This document shows, one piece after another, positions 8,889-17,561 of a stretch of 64,000 bases of DNA; position 1 is the stretch's first letter, and every line of letters starts with the position of its first letter. The notes beneath the pieces are model-generated. The model had not been told where the DNA came from and did no database searches. It was given only the letters and a program-made list of their open reading frames with translations. Source of the stretch: Streptomyces typhae (lineage in GTDB: Bacteria; Actinomycetota; Actinomycetes; Streptomycetales; Streptomycetaceae). The translations under genes and the position numbers were made by a program. The stretch is from positions 1 through 64,000 of the forward strand of contig NZ_WPNZ01000008.1 in the NCBI RefSeq assembly GCF_009755605.1, written 5' to 3'.

Positions 8889-10226
8889 TCACGCCCAGGG
8901 CAGCCAGGCGTCGACCGCGAAGCTCCCGTCGGGGCCGCCGCCGTGGGTGAGCCGCCCGCCGGCCAGCGAGGCGCGTTCGGTGAGGCCGATGAGGCCCTGC
9001 CCGGAGCCGGGCACGTCCGGTACGTCGCCGGGCGGCGGGGGGTTGCGGACGGACAGGGTGAGGCCCTCGCCGGGCCCGCCCGCGACGGTGACCGTCACCT
9101 CGGCGCCGGGCGCGTGCTTGCGGGCGTTGGTCAGGCCTTCCTGGGCGATGCGGTAGGCGGTGCGGCCGATCGCCGCGGGTACGGCGTCGGGGTCGGGCAC
9201 GCGCAGGTCGAGCACCACCTTCATGTCCGCCTCGCGGGACTCCGCGACCAGCGCGTCGAGGGCGGAGAGCGTGGGCTGCGGCCGTCCCGACGCGTCCGTG
9301 TCGCCGCCCCGCAGCACCCCGATGACCTGGCGCAGGTCCTGGAGCGCCTCGTGCGCGCTCTCCCGGATGACGCCTGCCGCGCGGGCGATCTCCTCCTGGG
9401 GCGCGTCCGGCCGGAACTCCAGGGCGCCCGCGTGCACGCTGAGCAGGGTGAGCCGGTGGGCGAGGACGTCGTGCATCTCGCGGGCGATGGCCTCCCGGGC
9501 GAGCTGCTGGGCCTTCTCGGCGCGCAGGGCGGCCTCGTTCTCGGCGCGCCGCGCCCGGTCGCGCAGCGCGAGCAGGAGCTGGCGCCGGGAGCGTACGAAC
9601 ATGCCCCAGCCGATGGCGGTCGCGGTGAGCAGCGTGGTGAGGACGATCGACACCGCGTAGGGCAGATCGGGGTCGGGCCGCCAGGCGTAGAAGGGGATCA
9701 TCAGGGCCACGGCCGCGGCGCCGAACCACGCCGGGTACTTCCACGGGCGGTGCACGGCGAGCGTGAAGTAGGCGACGAGCGCGGCGCCGCCCGCCGTGTT
9801 CGAGACGACGCTGACAGCCAGCATCGCGGCGGCGAACCCCACCGGCCAGCGCCTGCGCAGCCACACCCCGGCGCAGGCGAGCGCGCCGAGCAGATGGTCG
9901 AGCGCGGCGAGCCCGTCGGGGACGCCGGGGTCGTTCGCCACCTCGTCGCTGATGATCAGGCCGAGGAAGACCGCGATCAGGAAGCAGGCGAAGTCGACGA
10001 GCCAGTCGCGCACGGTCCGCTTGTGCCGCCCGGTCCTGCCGGTGGCCCGGTCCGGGTCCAGCTCGGCGGCGACAGCGGACGGCAGGAACCACTGCCGCCG
10101 GGCCACGGGGTCCACGTCGCGCCCGGCCCCCTCCGGGTCCACGTGCTCCGCGACAGGAGCCCGGCCCGCCCGACCTGCCCGGTTCGCCTTGCTCGACCAG
10201 CTCGTCCAGCTCTTCACAATCGACAA
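8889..10226 (-). CDS. Sensor histidine kinase (HisKA_3/NarX-like)
   Basis: A 445-residue membrane kinase. Several hydrophobic segments (for example WLVDFACFLIAVFLGLIISD and AVSIVLTTLLTATAIGWGMF) with short loops precede the dimerisation and phosphoacceptor motif REAIAREMHDVLAHRL, then an HATPase domain with EGLTNARKHA and GSGQGLIGLTERASLAGG. This is the kinase class paired with LuxR-type regulators such as the one at 5590-6264. The start is a TTG at 10226: GGAGGT sits 8 nt upstream, the best ribosome site nearby, while the in-frame GTGs at 10217 and 10142 are poorly placed. With four to five membrane spans and no large sensor loop, it may sense membrane state or rely on the two surface proteins encoded next. 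Confidence 0.88.
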   Translation of the reverse strand: MSIVKSWTSWSSKANRAGRAGRAPVAEHVDPEGAGRDVDPVARRQWFLPSAVAAELDPDRATGRTGRHKRTVRDWLVDFACFLIAVFLGLIISDEVANDPGVPDGLAALDHLLGALACAGVWLRRRWPVGFAAAMLAVSVVSNTAGGAALVAYFTLAVHRPWKYPAWFGAAAVALMIPFYAWRPDPDLPYAVSIVLTTLLTATAIGWGMFVRSRRQLLLALRDRARRAENEAALRAEKAQQLAREAIAREMHDVLAHRLTLLSVHAGALEFRPDAPQEEIARAAGVIRESAHEALQDLRQVIGVLRGGDTDASGRPQPTLSALDALVAESREADMKVVLDLRVPDPDAVPAAIGRTAYRIAQEGLTNARKHAPGAEVTVTVAGGPGEGLTLSVRNPPPPGDVPDVPGSGQGLIGLTERASLAGGRLTHGGGPDGSFAVDAWLPWA

Positions 10227-10398
10227 ATCTACGCACCTCCGGGTCCGCCACCCGCTCCCCGGCCGTGATCATCGACGAAAGTCGGGGGCCGCGAGACTTT
10301 CGGCGGGGCACGACCGTGCCGGGGAACGCCCTGCGGCGGGAACGGCGCCGCCCCGTGGCCGATGTGCGCGGGGGGTCCACGGGGCGACGCTCGGTGCC

Positions 10399-10605
10399 AT
10401 GAAGCAGATGTTGGAATACCTCGGCGTGCTCCTGCTGATCCAGGGTGTGGTCAGTCTGACGAGCGAACTCACCGGCCGGCTGCACGGCTGGGGCGTCGTG
10501 CACCGCATCGCGATCGCCGACGGTCACGAGCTGTATCTGAGCATCGCGCTCATCGCCCTCGCGATCGCGGTGTTCGCGGCGGCGGAGAGCCGCAGGTTCG
10601 GCTGA
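10399..10605 (+). CDS. Small two-span membrane protein
   Basis: A 68-residue protein with two hydrophobic segments (about residues 7-24, YLGVLLLIQGVVSL, and 46-63, YLSIALIALAIAVFAAA) joined by a short polar loop containing GRLHGWGVVHR. Codon bias at third positions matches neighbouring genes, supporting that it is real. The ATG at 10399 has no obvious ribosome site, so it may be leaderless or start elsewhere. It is transcribed away from the histidine kinase, whose start lies 173 bp upstream on the other strand. No family recognised. Confidence 0.6.
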   Translation: MKQMLEYLGVLLLIQGVVSLTSELTGRLHGWGVVHRIAIADGHELYLSIALIALAIAVFAAAESRRFG

Positions 10606-10681
10606 CCCCGCGGCCGGGCCGCGGGCCCGGCAGCCGTGGACCGTTCAGCGCCCGCGGCCCGTAGCGGCAGCCGCGGCCCGT

Positions 10682-11107
10682 TCAGCAGCCGTGGTCGACG
10701 AGGTCGAACGAGCGGTAGTGGTCGGCGGTGTAGTAGTCCTCCTGGCTGCGGTCGCCGGTGACGATGCGGCGCGCGCCGCGGTGGGAGGAGCCGGGCGTCT
10801 TGACGGTGTACTCGTGGTAGTAGCCGTTGCTCTGCTTGGGCAGGATGCCTTCCCGGTTCTGGAAGACGGTGCCGTCCTGCGGGTACGGGTACGGGCCGCC
10901 CCTGTCGATCAGCTTGAGCGTGTCGTGGGCCTGGGAGGGCAGGGCGGAGTAGCAGATCTCGCCGACGGCGGCGGCCTGGAGCGAGGCCGGCGCGACGGCC
11001 GCCACCGACTGCTGGGGCGCGGCGTTCGCGGTGCCGGTGACGGAGCCGCCGACGAGCAGGGCGGCGGCGAGGGCGGTGACGCTGATGATCCGTGGGGGGA
11101 TTCGCAT
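10682..11107 (-). CDS. Secreted guanyl-specific ribonuclease (RNase Sa/T1 family)
   Basis: A 141-residue precursor: signal peptide (about 1-29, ending TANA-A), a short pro-region and a catalytic domain of about 96 residues that closely follows RNase Sa from Streptomyces. The diagnostic stretches are ICYSALPSQAHDTLKLI, PYPQDGTVFQNRE, GYYHEYTVKTPG, RGARRIVTG and DYYTADHYRSFDLVDHGC. They contain the catalytic Glu (YYHEYTV), Arg (RRIVTG) and His (DHYRSF), and the two Cys that form the RNase Sa disulfide. It cleaves single-stranded RNA after G outside the cell. No barstar-like inhibitor gene is adjacent. Confidence 0.95.
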   Translation of the reverse strand: MRIPPRIISVTALAAALLVGGSVTGTANAAPQQSVAAVAPASLQAAAVGEICYSALPSQAHDTLKLIDRGGPYPYPQDGTVFQNREGILPKQSNGYYHEYTVKTPGSSHRGARRIVTGDRSQEDYYTADHYRSFDLVDHGC

Positions 11108-11289
11108 GGAGCAAGCATGACGCGCGTAGAGGTTGATGTGTCAACGTCAAGTGCGGCGAATTCTCCGGAAGTTAACCGCCTCCCCGGAGCCCTCACGTAT
11201 CCGGCAGCCCCCGCACGGCACCTCCGCGTCCATTTACCGCCAGCCCTCCTCGCCCCCCGTCGCTTTGATTGAACCCGTAAGCACTTAGT

Positions 11290-11319
11290 CCCACACAGCC
11301 CCACACAGCCCCACTCAGC
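11290..11319 (+). repeat. Three 10-bp direct repeats before the SDR gene
   Basis: CCCACACAGC occurs twice and CCCACTCAGC once, head to tail with exactly 10-bp periodicity, about one helical turn, 30-59 bp before the SDR start. The spacing would place repeated contacts on one DNA face, so an activator site is possible; simple slippage is the alternative. Confidence 0.4.
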
Positions 11320-11348
11320 CTTACGGCGAAACAAGGAAGCGAATCGAC

Positions 11349-12089
11349 ATGTCTCCTCTTACCGGCAAGAAGGCCCTGGTCACCGGCGGCAGCCGTGGCA
11401 TCGGCGCGGCGACGGCCCTGCGGCTCGCACAGGAGGGCGCCGATGTGGCGATCACCTATGTGCGGAGCGAGGACGCCGCCCGTGAGGTCGTCGCCAAGAT
11501 CGAGTCGATGGGACGGCGCGGGTACGCGATCCGGGCGGACGCCGCCGACGCGGGGGACGCCGTCGGCGCGGTCGAGCGGGCCGCGGACGATCTGGGCGGC
11601 CTGGACATCCTCGTCAACAACGCGGGCGTCGGGGTCCTCGGCCCCGTCGGCGACCTGGCCCTCGCCGACGTCGACCGGGTGCTCGACGTCAACGTCCGCG
11701 GGGTGTTCCTGACCGCTCAGGCCGCTGCCGGGCGGATGGGGCGCGGCGGGCGCATCGTCTCCGTCGGGTCCTGCATGGTCCAGCGGGTGCCCGGTCCCGG
11801 CGGCTCCCTGTACGCCACGAGCAAGGCCGCGCTCGTCGGGCTCACCAAGGCGCTCGCCCGGGAGCTCGGTGAGCGCGGGGTCACCGTGAACCTGGTGCAC
11901 CCCGGGCCGATCGACACCGACATGAACCCCGCCGACGGTCCCTACGCCGAGGCCCAGTCCGCCGGGACGGCGCTCGGGCGCTACGGCTCCGCCGGGGAGG
12001 TGGCGTCCGCGGTGGCCTTTCTCGCCGGGGAGGAGGCCTCCTATGTGACGGGGGCGGAGTTCTCCGTGGACGGGGGGCATGCGGCGTAG
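11349..12089 (+). CDS. Short-chain dehydrogenase/reductase (classical SDR)
   Basis: A 246-residue cytoplasmic NAD(P)(H)-dependent oxidoreductase. It has the cofactor motif TGGSRGIG near residue 13, the NNAG motif, the catalytic Ser (VSVGSCM), Tyr and Lys (YATSK), and the C-terminal GAEFSVDGGHAA typical of FabG-like SDRs. AAGGAAG stands about 10 nt before the ATG. It stands alone, facing the secreted RNase divergently and allantoicase convergently. FabG-like 3-oxoacyl reductases share the pattern, but a lone copy in this setting is more likely a general ketoreductase. Substrate unknown. Confidence 0.9.
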   Translation: MSPLTGKKALVTGGSRGIGAATALRLAQEGADVAITYVRSEDAAREVVAKIESMGRRGYAIRADAADAGDAVGAVERAADDLGGLDILVNNAGVGVLGPVGDLALADVDRVLDVNVRGVFLTAQAAAGRMGRGGRIVSVGSCMVQRVPGPGGSLYATSKAALVGLTKALARELGERGVTVNLVHPGPIDTDMNPADGPYAEAQSAGTALGRYGSAGEVASAVAFLAGEEASYVTGAEFSVDGGHAA

Positions 12090-12370
12090 CGGCGGCGCGC
12101 GCGGCTGCGGAGCCCCCAGGCCCGCCCCCTCTCCGGTCCTGGGGCTCCGCCCCGGACCCCGCTCCTCGAACGCCGGAGGGGCTCATTCGTTCGCCGGTGC
12201 GGCGGAGTTCCAGCGCGCGACGAAGTTTCCAGCGCGCGCGGCGAATTCTTCAGCCCGTCCGGCGTTTGAGGACGAGGCGCGCAGCGCCGACAGGGCGGGG
12301 GTCCAGGGGGCGCAGCGCCCCTGGTTACGGAGAAGGGGCGGGCCCGGGGCGCCCTGCGAGTGCCTCTGCC
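12090..12370. repeat. Convergent spacer filled with dispersed Streptomyces hairpin repeats
   Basis: This spacer holds no gene. It contains GGGGCTCCGCCCCGGACCCC, a CGCCGGA(C/G)GGG-type phrase, CAGCCCGTCCGGCGTTTGAG, a GGCGCGCAGCGCC hairpin and CAGGGGGCGCAGCGCCCCTG. The same phrases recur at 15989-16291 and 60210-60455, and all three spacers separate converging genes. They probably serve as two-way transcription stops. Confidence 0.7.
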
Positions 12371-13492
12371 CTAGCCCCCGAGCTCCCGGTACCGAGCCGT
12401 CAGCCCCTCGGCCCCGCCCGGGGTGAGCGCCCCGTACAGCCGCAGCCGCGAGATCCCCCCGTCGGGAAAGATGTCCACGCGCGCGTGGGTGCCGACGGCC
12501 GCCGCGTCGAGGACGAAGCGGTGGTTGGTGTCGGGCTGGAGCCGGGTCCGGGGCAGGACCTCGACCCACTCGCCGGACTCCCCGTCCCGTACGGACACCG
12601 AGGCCCACCCGGCGGAGTTCCCCTTGAGATACGCGGTGTCGATCTCGACGGCGCGGATCGAGGACTGCGCGGCGAGCCGGTAGCGGATCCAGTCGTGCCC
12701 CTGGTCCCGCCGCCGCCGCGTCTCCCAGCCGTCGTCCATCTTGCGGGAGCGGCCGGGCTGGATGGTGTTGGTGGCGGGCGAGTAGAACCGGTCGGAGGCG
12801 TCCTCGACCAGGCCGCCGTGTTCCAGGGCGACGACGTCGAGGGTGCCGAGGGCGGTGAGCCAGGCGGGGTCGGCGAGGACTTCGCCGTACACGCGCAGGC
12901 GGGCGATGCCCCCGTCGGGGTGCTGGTTGACGCGCAGGTGCGTGAACCGCCGCGATACGTCCACGGCGAACCCGTTGGCGGCGTGGCCGCCGACGGGGGT
13001 GCGGGGCACGAGGGTGGTCCACTTGACGTCGTCGGCGAGGAGTTCCCCGGGCGTGGGCGAGCCCTCGACGCTGGTGCCCTCGACCGACACCGCCTGCGGA
13101 TAGTTGCCGCGGAAGTGCGCGGTGTCGACGACGATGCCGTGGACGACGCCGGGCGCGCCGAGCCGTACGAGCGCCCAGTCGTGGTCGTCCTCGGTGGGCC
13201 AGGGGTGCTCGGCCGAGGCGCCGCGCCGCCGCCGGGTCTCCCAGCCGTCCATGACCTTGCCCTTGTGGCCGAAGTGCTCGGGGTCGAACTCGGCGTCGTT
13301 CGGCAGCAGCAGGTTCTCGCGCATCGCGAAGAACTCGTCGTTGGCGGCGACGACACCGGCACCGAGCCGGCGGTCCGCGAGGTTCGCGTACCGGGTGAAG
13401 GGGAAGTCGGCGGTGCGGTAGTCGGCGTAGGGGTCGCCGCCGCCGTAGGGGCTCGCGTCGCCGGTGAAGCCGGATATCGGTGTCGCCGTCAC
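12371..13492 (-). CDS. alc: Allantoicase
   Basis: A 373-residue hydrolase splitting allantoate to ureidoglycolate and urea, the second step of allantoin use. It shows the two internally repeated jelly-roll halves of the family: MDGWETRRRR / DDGWETRRRR, DWALVRLGAPG / DWIRYRLAAQS, VDTAHFRGNYP / IDTAYLKGNSA and HPDGGIARLRVYGE / FPDGGISRLRLYGA. Length is close to other bacterial allantoicases. The GTG start at 13492 lies 5 bp after the allantoinase stop, so the two are co-transcribed. A nitrogen-catabolic role is clear from context. Confidence 0.94.
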   Translation of the reverse strand: MTATPISGFTGDASPYGGGDPYADYRTADFPFTRYANLADRRLGAGVVAANDEFFAMRENLLLPNDAEFDPEHFGHKGKVMDGWETRRRRGASAEHPWPTEDDHDWALVRLGAPGVVHGIVVDTAHFRGNYPQAVSVEGTSVEGSPTPGELLADDVKWTTLVPRTPVGGHAANGFAVDVSRRFTHLRVNQHPDGGIARLRVYGEVLADPAWLTALGTLDVVALEHGGLVEDASDRFYSPATNTIQPGRSRKMDDGWETRRRRDQGHDWIRYRLAAQSSIRAVEIDTAYLKGNSAGWASVSVRDGESGEWVEVLPRTRLQPDTNHRFVLDAAAVGTHARVDIFPDGGISRLRLYGALTPGGAEGLTARYRELGG

Positions 13493-13497
13493 GGTGA

Positions 13498-14841
13498 TCA
13501 GTTCTTCCTTTCCAGAAGTCGGCCCGCCGGCGCGGTGAACTCGCCGTCGGACACGATGCGTTGGCCGCGCAGCCAGGTGGACTTCACTACGCCGCTGAGC
13601 GTCTTGCCCGCGTAGGCGGTGACGCGGTTGCGGTGCTGGAGCCGCGCGGGGTCCACGGTGAAGGTCTCGTCGGGCGCGAGGACCGCGAAGTCGGCGTCGC
13701 GGCCGGCCTCGATGGCGCCCTTCTGTTCCAGGCCGACCAGGCGCGCCGTGCGCGTGGACATCCAGCGCGCGACGTCCTCCAAGCCGTGTCCGCGGGCGCG
13801 GGCGGCGGTCCACACGGCGGGCAGGCTGAGCTGGAGCCCGGAGATGCCGCCCCACGCGGTGGCGAAGTCGGCCGTCTTGAGGTCGGCGGTGGACGGGGAG
13901 TGGTCGGTCACGACGCAGTCGATGGTGCCGTCGGCGAGCGCCTGCCACAGCAGGTCCTGGTTGGCGGCCTCGCGGATCGGCGGGCAGCACTTGAACTCGC
14001 TGGCGCCGTCGGGCACTTCCTCGGCGGTGAGGGTGAGGTAGTGCGGGCAGGTCTCCACGGTGACCCCGACGCCCTCGCGCTTGGCGGCGGCGATCAGCGG
14101 CAGGGCGTCGGAGGACGACAGGTGCAGGACGTGCACGCGGGCGCCGATGCGCCTGGCGAGGGCTATCAGGCCCTCGATCGCGGTGTTCTCGCTGACGCGG
14201 GGCCGCGTGCCGAGGAAGTCCGCGTACCGGGGGCCGCCCTTCCCGGCGGCGGAGGCGGCGGCCAGCTCGTGCGGGTCCTCGGCGTGCACGATGAGCAGCC
14301 CGCCGAACCCGGCGATCTCACCCATCGACACCGCGAGCTGCTCCTGGTTCAGCTCGTGGAACTCCTCCACCCCCGAGGGCGACAGGAAGCACTTGAACCC
14401 GAAGACGCCCGCGTCGTGCAGCGGCCGCAGGTCCTTGACGTTGTCGGGCAGCGCCCCGCCCCAGAAGCCGACGTCGATGTGCGCCTTGGCGGCGGCGACG
14501 GCCTGCTTCGTACGGAGACGGTCGACCGACGTGGTCGGCGGCAGGGAGTTGAGGGGCATGTCGACGAGCGTCGTGATGCCGCCGGCCGCCGCGGCGCGGG
14601 TGGCGGTCCAGAAGCCCTCCCACTCGGCGCGGCCCGGGTCGTTGACGTGGACGTGGGTGTCGACGAGTCCCGGCAGCAGCACGTCGTCGCCGAAGTCCTC
14701 GACGCGGGCGTGCGTGGGCACCGCCGCGTCGATGTCGCGCACCGCGACGATCGTGCCGCCCGAGACGGCCACGGACGCGGCACGCGTCCCCTCCGGGGTG
14801 ATGACGCGCGTCGAGCGCAGCACCAGATCCACGTCGGCCAC
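13498..14841 (-). CDS. allB: Allantoinase
   Basis: A 447-residue amidohydrolase that opens the hydantoin ring of allantoin to allantoate. It belongs to the dihydroorotase/hydantoinase fold. Visible metal-site motifs are DTHVHVND, the Lys that becomes carboxylated (GFKCFLSPSG), HAEDP, HVLHLSSSDA and the late Asp in TDHSPS, with the family signature TCPHYLTL. GTG 14841 is preceded by GAGGGG at 6 nt. First gene of a two-gene leftward operon with allantoicase, divergent from an IclR regulator whose likely operators lie between them. Confidence 0.95.
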   Translation of the reverse strand: MADVDLVLRSTRVITPEGTRAASVAVSGGTIVAVRDIDAAVPTHARVEDFGDDVLLPGLVDTHVHVNDPGRAEWEGFWTATRAAAAGGITTLVDMPLNSLPPTTSVDRLRTKQAVAAAKAHIDVGFWGGALPDNVKDLRPLHDAGVFGFKCFLSPSGVEEFHELNQEQLAVSMGEIAGFGGLLIVHAEDPHELAAASAAGKGGPRYADFLGTRPRVSENTAIEGLIALARRIGARVHVLHLSSSDALPLIAAAKREGVGVTVETCPHYLTLTAEEVPDGASEFKCCPPIREAANQDLLWQALADGTIDCVVTDHSPSTADLKTADFATAWGGISGLQLSLPAVWTAARARGHGLEDVARWMSTRTARLVGLEQKGAIEAGRDADFAVLAPDETFTVDPARLQHRNRVTAYAGKTLSGVVKSTWLRGQRIVSDGEFTAPAGRLLERKN

Positions 14842-14886
14842 CGCGACCCCTCTCTGTTCGGTTTCCCGGCCTTCCGGCCAGCGGAA

Positions 14887-14961
14887 TTCAACGTTCTGTT
14901 GAAGGAGTTTTCCCTTCGGGGCGCGCCTCGTCAAGGGTCTATACGTTTCCACAAAGTGGAA
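14887..14961. promoter_or_regulatory. Two palindromes in the allantoinase / IclR intergenic region
   Basis: TTCAAC-GTTCT-GTTGAA (14887-14903) and TTCCAC-AAA-GTGGAA (14947-14961) are perfect inverted repeats in the 337-bp divergent spacer. The second has the architecture expected for an IclR-family operator and recurs in near-identical form upstream of malate synthase (17562-17576, 12 of 15 matches). Most likely they are binding sites of the adjacent IclR protein. The rest of the spacer (to 15178) holds no gene; AAAGGAA before the IclR GTG is its ribosome site. Confidence 0.6.
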
Positions 14962-15178
14962 GTAGAATTCCGCACACCAGAACGTAGCTACGCACAACGC
15001 GGACCGTCGAGGGACGCCCCCGGCCCGCCCGGAAGACCGGACAAACACCCACCGAAACCCCCGCCGGCCGCCACCCTGACCGGCACCGACGTGCCGACGG
15101 CAGCGGGGCTCCCCCGGAAGGTGCCCGGTAGGCTGCTGCCTTGCCTGCCCTCCTGTAAGGCCCTGAAAGGAACGCGCC

Positions 15179-15988
15179 GTGCCGACGTCAAGCGCCAGCA
15201 CCACCGACGCCGCGAAGTCCTCCGCGACCCCCGCGAGCGGAGGCGTCCAGTCCCTCGAGCGTGCCTTCGACCTCCTGGAGCGGATGGCGGACGCGGGCGG
15301 CGAGGTCGGCCTGAGCGAGCTGTCCGCGAGCAGCGGGCTGCCGCTGCCGACGATCCACCGGCTGATGCGCACGCTCGTCGCCTGCGGCTACGTACGCCAG
15401 CAGCCCAACCGCCGGTACGCGCTCGGCCCGCGCCTGATCCGCCTCGGCGAGTCCGCGTCCCGGCTGCTCGGCACCTGGGCGCGGCCCTATCTGGCCCGCC
15501 TCGTCGAGGAGACCGGCGAGACCGCGAACATGGCCCTGCTCGACGGCGACGAGATCGTGTACGTGGCGCAGGTGCCGTCCAAGCACTCCATGCGGATGTT
15601 CACCGAGGTGGGGCGGCGGGTCCTTCCGCACTCCACCGGCGTCGGCAAGGCGCTGCTCGCGCACACCCCGCCGGAGGAGGTGCGCGCCCTCCTCTCCCGT
15701 ACGGGGATGCCCGCCGCCACCGAGAAGACCATCACCACCCCCGACGGCTTCCTCGACGCCCTCGAAGAGGTACGCCGGGCGGGGTTCGCCGTCGACGACA
15801 ACGAGCAGGAGATCGGCGTGCGGTGCCTCGCCGTGCCCGTCCCCGACTCCCCCACCGCCGCGGCCATCTCCATCTCCGGGCCCGCGGGGCGCGTCACCGA
15901 GGCCGCCACGGAGAAGATCGTGCCGATCCTTCAGCAGGTCGCCGCCGAACTCTCCGAGGCCTTGGCCACGTCCACTCCGTCGGCCTGA
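15179..15988 (+). CDS. IclR-family regulator of allantoin use (AllR-like)
   Basis: A 269-residue regulator: a Ser/Thr/Ala-rich tail, an N-terminal winged helix (about residues 22-85, VQSLERAFDLLERMADAG, GLPLPTIHRLMRTLVACGYV) and a C-terminal IclR effector domain (ALLDGDEIVYVAQV, STGVGKALLAHTP, AISISGPAGRVT). The GTG start at 15179 is supported by AAAGGAA. Divergent arrangement with allantoinase and shared palindromes point to control of allantoin and glyoxylate genes, with a purine-catabolic intermediate such as allantoin, allantoate or glyoxylate as the likely ligand. Repression is inferred from the AllR family. Confidence 0.88.
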   Translation: MPTSSASTTDAAKSSATPASGGVQSLERAFDLLERMADAGGEVGLSELSASSGLPLPTIHRLMRTLVACGYVRQQPNRRYALGPRLIRLGESASRLLGTWARPYLARLVEETGETANMALLDGDEIVYVAQVPSKHSMRMFTEVGRRVLPHSTGVGKALLAHTPPEEVRALLSRTGMPAATEKTITTPDGFLDALEEVRRAGFAVDDNEQEIGVRCLAVPVPDSPTAAAISISGPAGRVTEAATEKIVPILQQVAAELSEALATSTPSA

Positions 15989-16291
15989 CCCCCCGCCCGC
16001 CCCCCGGGGCTCCGCCCCGGACCCCGTGTCGGCGCTCCGCGCCTCGTCCTCAATCGCCGGACGGGCTGAAAACCCGCACCGCGCACCGGCAGACTTCCGC
16101 CACACCGGAGAAGACCTGAGCCCGCCCGGCAACCTCCGGGTCCGTCCGGCAACCTCTCAGCCCGTCCGGCGTTTGAGGACGAGCGCGAAGCGCGATCCCA
16201 GCCCGTCCGGCGCTTGAGGACGAGGCGCGGAGCGCCGACAAAGCGGGACGGGGCAGGGCAGGGCGGGGCGGCACCCCAGGGGACGCGAGGC
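15989..16291. repeat. Convergent spacer with dispersed hairpin repeats
   Basis: About 300 bp without a gene between the converging IclR and DUF5955-like genes. It repeats the phrases GGGGCTCCGCCCCGGACCCC, CAGCCCGTCCGGCGTTTGAG, CAGCCCGTCCGGCGCTTGAG and GGCGCGGAGCGCC seen at 12090-12370 and 60210-60455. Two-way termination is the likely function. Confidence 0.7.
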
Positions 16292-16585
16292 TCACCCAGA
16301 GGGAAGCGGCGGTTCCCCGAACAGCTCAACTGCTCCCCGGACACCCGCAAGGGCAACGGTCAACGAACTGACCGAACCGATCGCCCCCGCGACAAGCAGC
16401 AGCGACCGCCGCAGCCGACGAGGCTCGGGATCACCCTGCGCGGCCATGGCGGCCAGTGCCGCTAACTCGTCCTCGGCGATCGCCCTGTCGGGGAACTCCC
16501 CGGGGTGCGCGGCGAGTTGACGGCGCAGCCGGGACACGGCCGCCCGCAGCTCCGCCACCCGCGGGTCCCCGGAACTCTCCGTCAC
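16292..16585 (-). CDS. Small DUF5955-like protein
   Basis: A 97-residue protein of unknown function. The first two-thirds are charged and helical (DPRVAELRAAVSRLRRQLAAH, PDRAIAEDELAALAAMA), followed by a hydrophobic stretch (RRSLLLVAGAIGSVSSLTVALAGVR) and a short tail LFGEPPLPSG. I recognise the pattern of a small Streptomyces family annotated DUF5955. I chose GTG 16585 because family members start close to the DPRVA motif; an in-frame GTG at 16612 has a stronger ribosome site (GGGGGAG) and would add nine residues. It shares its divergent upstream spacer with the MobA-like gene. Confidence 0.65.
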   Translation of the reverse strand: MTESSGDPRVAELRAAVSRLRRQLAAHPGEFPDRAIAEDELAALAAMAAQGDPEPRRLRRSLLLVAGAIGSVSSLTVALAGVRGAVELFGEPPLPSG

Positions 16586-16798
16586 CGCTCTCTGCCCAAC
16601 GCTCCGCAACACAGCTCTCCCCCTCGCACGTCGTTGTGCGCCTGTCACGCGTGCGGGCCCCGGACGGGCCCGCCGCGGCGTCGGCCGGACACCGAAGGGG
16701 CGCGGACAGCGTGCGGCCACGCGGCCACGCACACGTCACTTTCGGCCACACCCCCGGCCGGAACAGGGTCCTAAGAACCCATGCGGTAAGCAAGAGTC

Positions 16799-17446
16799 AT
16801 GACCGAATCATCGACTGAATCACCGAGCGAATCACTGACATCTTCCGCCCCCTCGACCTCGTCCGAGATCGTCGGCCTGCTGCTCGCGGCGGGCGGCGGG
16901 CGGCGTCTCGGCGGCTGCCCGAAGGCGCTCCTCGAGCACCGGGGCGAGCTGTTCGTGGAGCGTGCGGCGCGGGCGCTGCGGGGCGGCGGCTGCACCCGGG
17001 TGCACATCGTGCTCGGCGCCACCGCCGACGTCGTACGGGAACAGGCGAAGCTGCCGGGGTGCACGCTCGTGGACAACCCGCACTGGCACGAGGGCATGGG
17101 GTCCTCGCTGCGGGCGGGCCTGGCGTCGCTTCGCGGGTCGGGGGCGGGGGCGGCGCTCGTGTGCCTGGTGGACCAGCCGGGCATCGGCGCGGCGGCGGTG
17201 TCGCGGGTGCGGGCCGCCTTCCGCACCACGGCGACGCTCGCGGCGGCGACGTACGGGGGCGAGCGCGGCCATCCGGTCCTGTTCGGCGCGGACCACTGGG
17301 ACGGCATCGCGGTGAGCGCGACGGGCGACCGGGGCGCCCGCGCCTACCTCGAGGAGTTCGCGGCCACGCTCACGACGGTGGAGTGTGGCGACGTGGCGGA
17401 CCCGTACGACATCGACACGATGTCGGACCTGGAACGCCTGGAGTGA
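16799..17446 (+). CDS. MobA-like nucleotidyltransferase (molybdenum cofactor cytidylyl/guanylyltransferase type)
   Basis: A 215-residue cytoplasmic NTP transferase. After a Ser/Thr/Glu-rich N-terminal tail of about 22 residues comes the nucleotide-binding signature VGLLLAAGGGRRLGG.PKALL, then CLVDQPGIGAAAVSRV, GGERGHPVLFG and GDRGARAYLEE, typical of MocA-type enzymes that attach CMP to molybdopterin for xanthine dehydrogenase-class enzymes. Position in a purine/allantoin catabolic region fits a role in maturing xanthine dehydrogenase, though no xanthine dehydrogenase gene is in the window. The Ser-rich tail is unusual; the start could be internal. Confidence 0.78.
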   Translation: MTESSTESPSESLTSSAPSTSSEIVGLLLAAGGGRRLGGCPKALLEHRGELFVERAARALRGGGCTRVHIVLGATADVVREQAKLPGCTLVDNPHWHEGMGSSLRAGLASLRGSGAGAALVCLVDQPGIGAAAVSRVRAAFRTTATLAAATYGGERGHPVLFGADHWDGIAVSATGDRGARAYLEEFAATLTTVECGDVADPYDIDTMSDLERLE

Positions 17447-17561
17447 GCGCCTGGAGGGAGCGCCGGGGGTGGACGCCGACGTCCACGTGGAGTGACTGGC
17501 GTGGCACCCAGCGCCATGTTCTGTCGATGAAGAGAATCTCGACATCAACAATCCATTGAAC

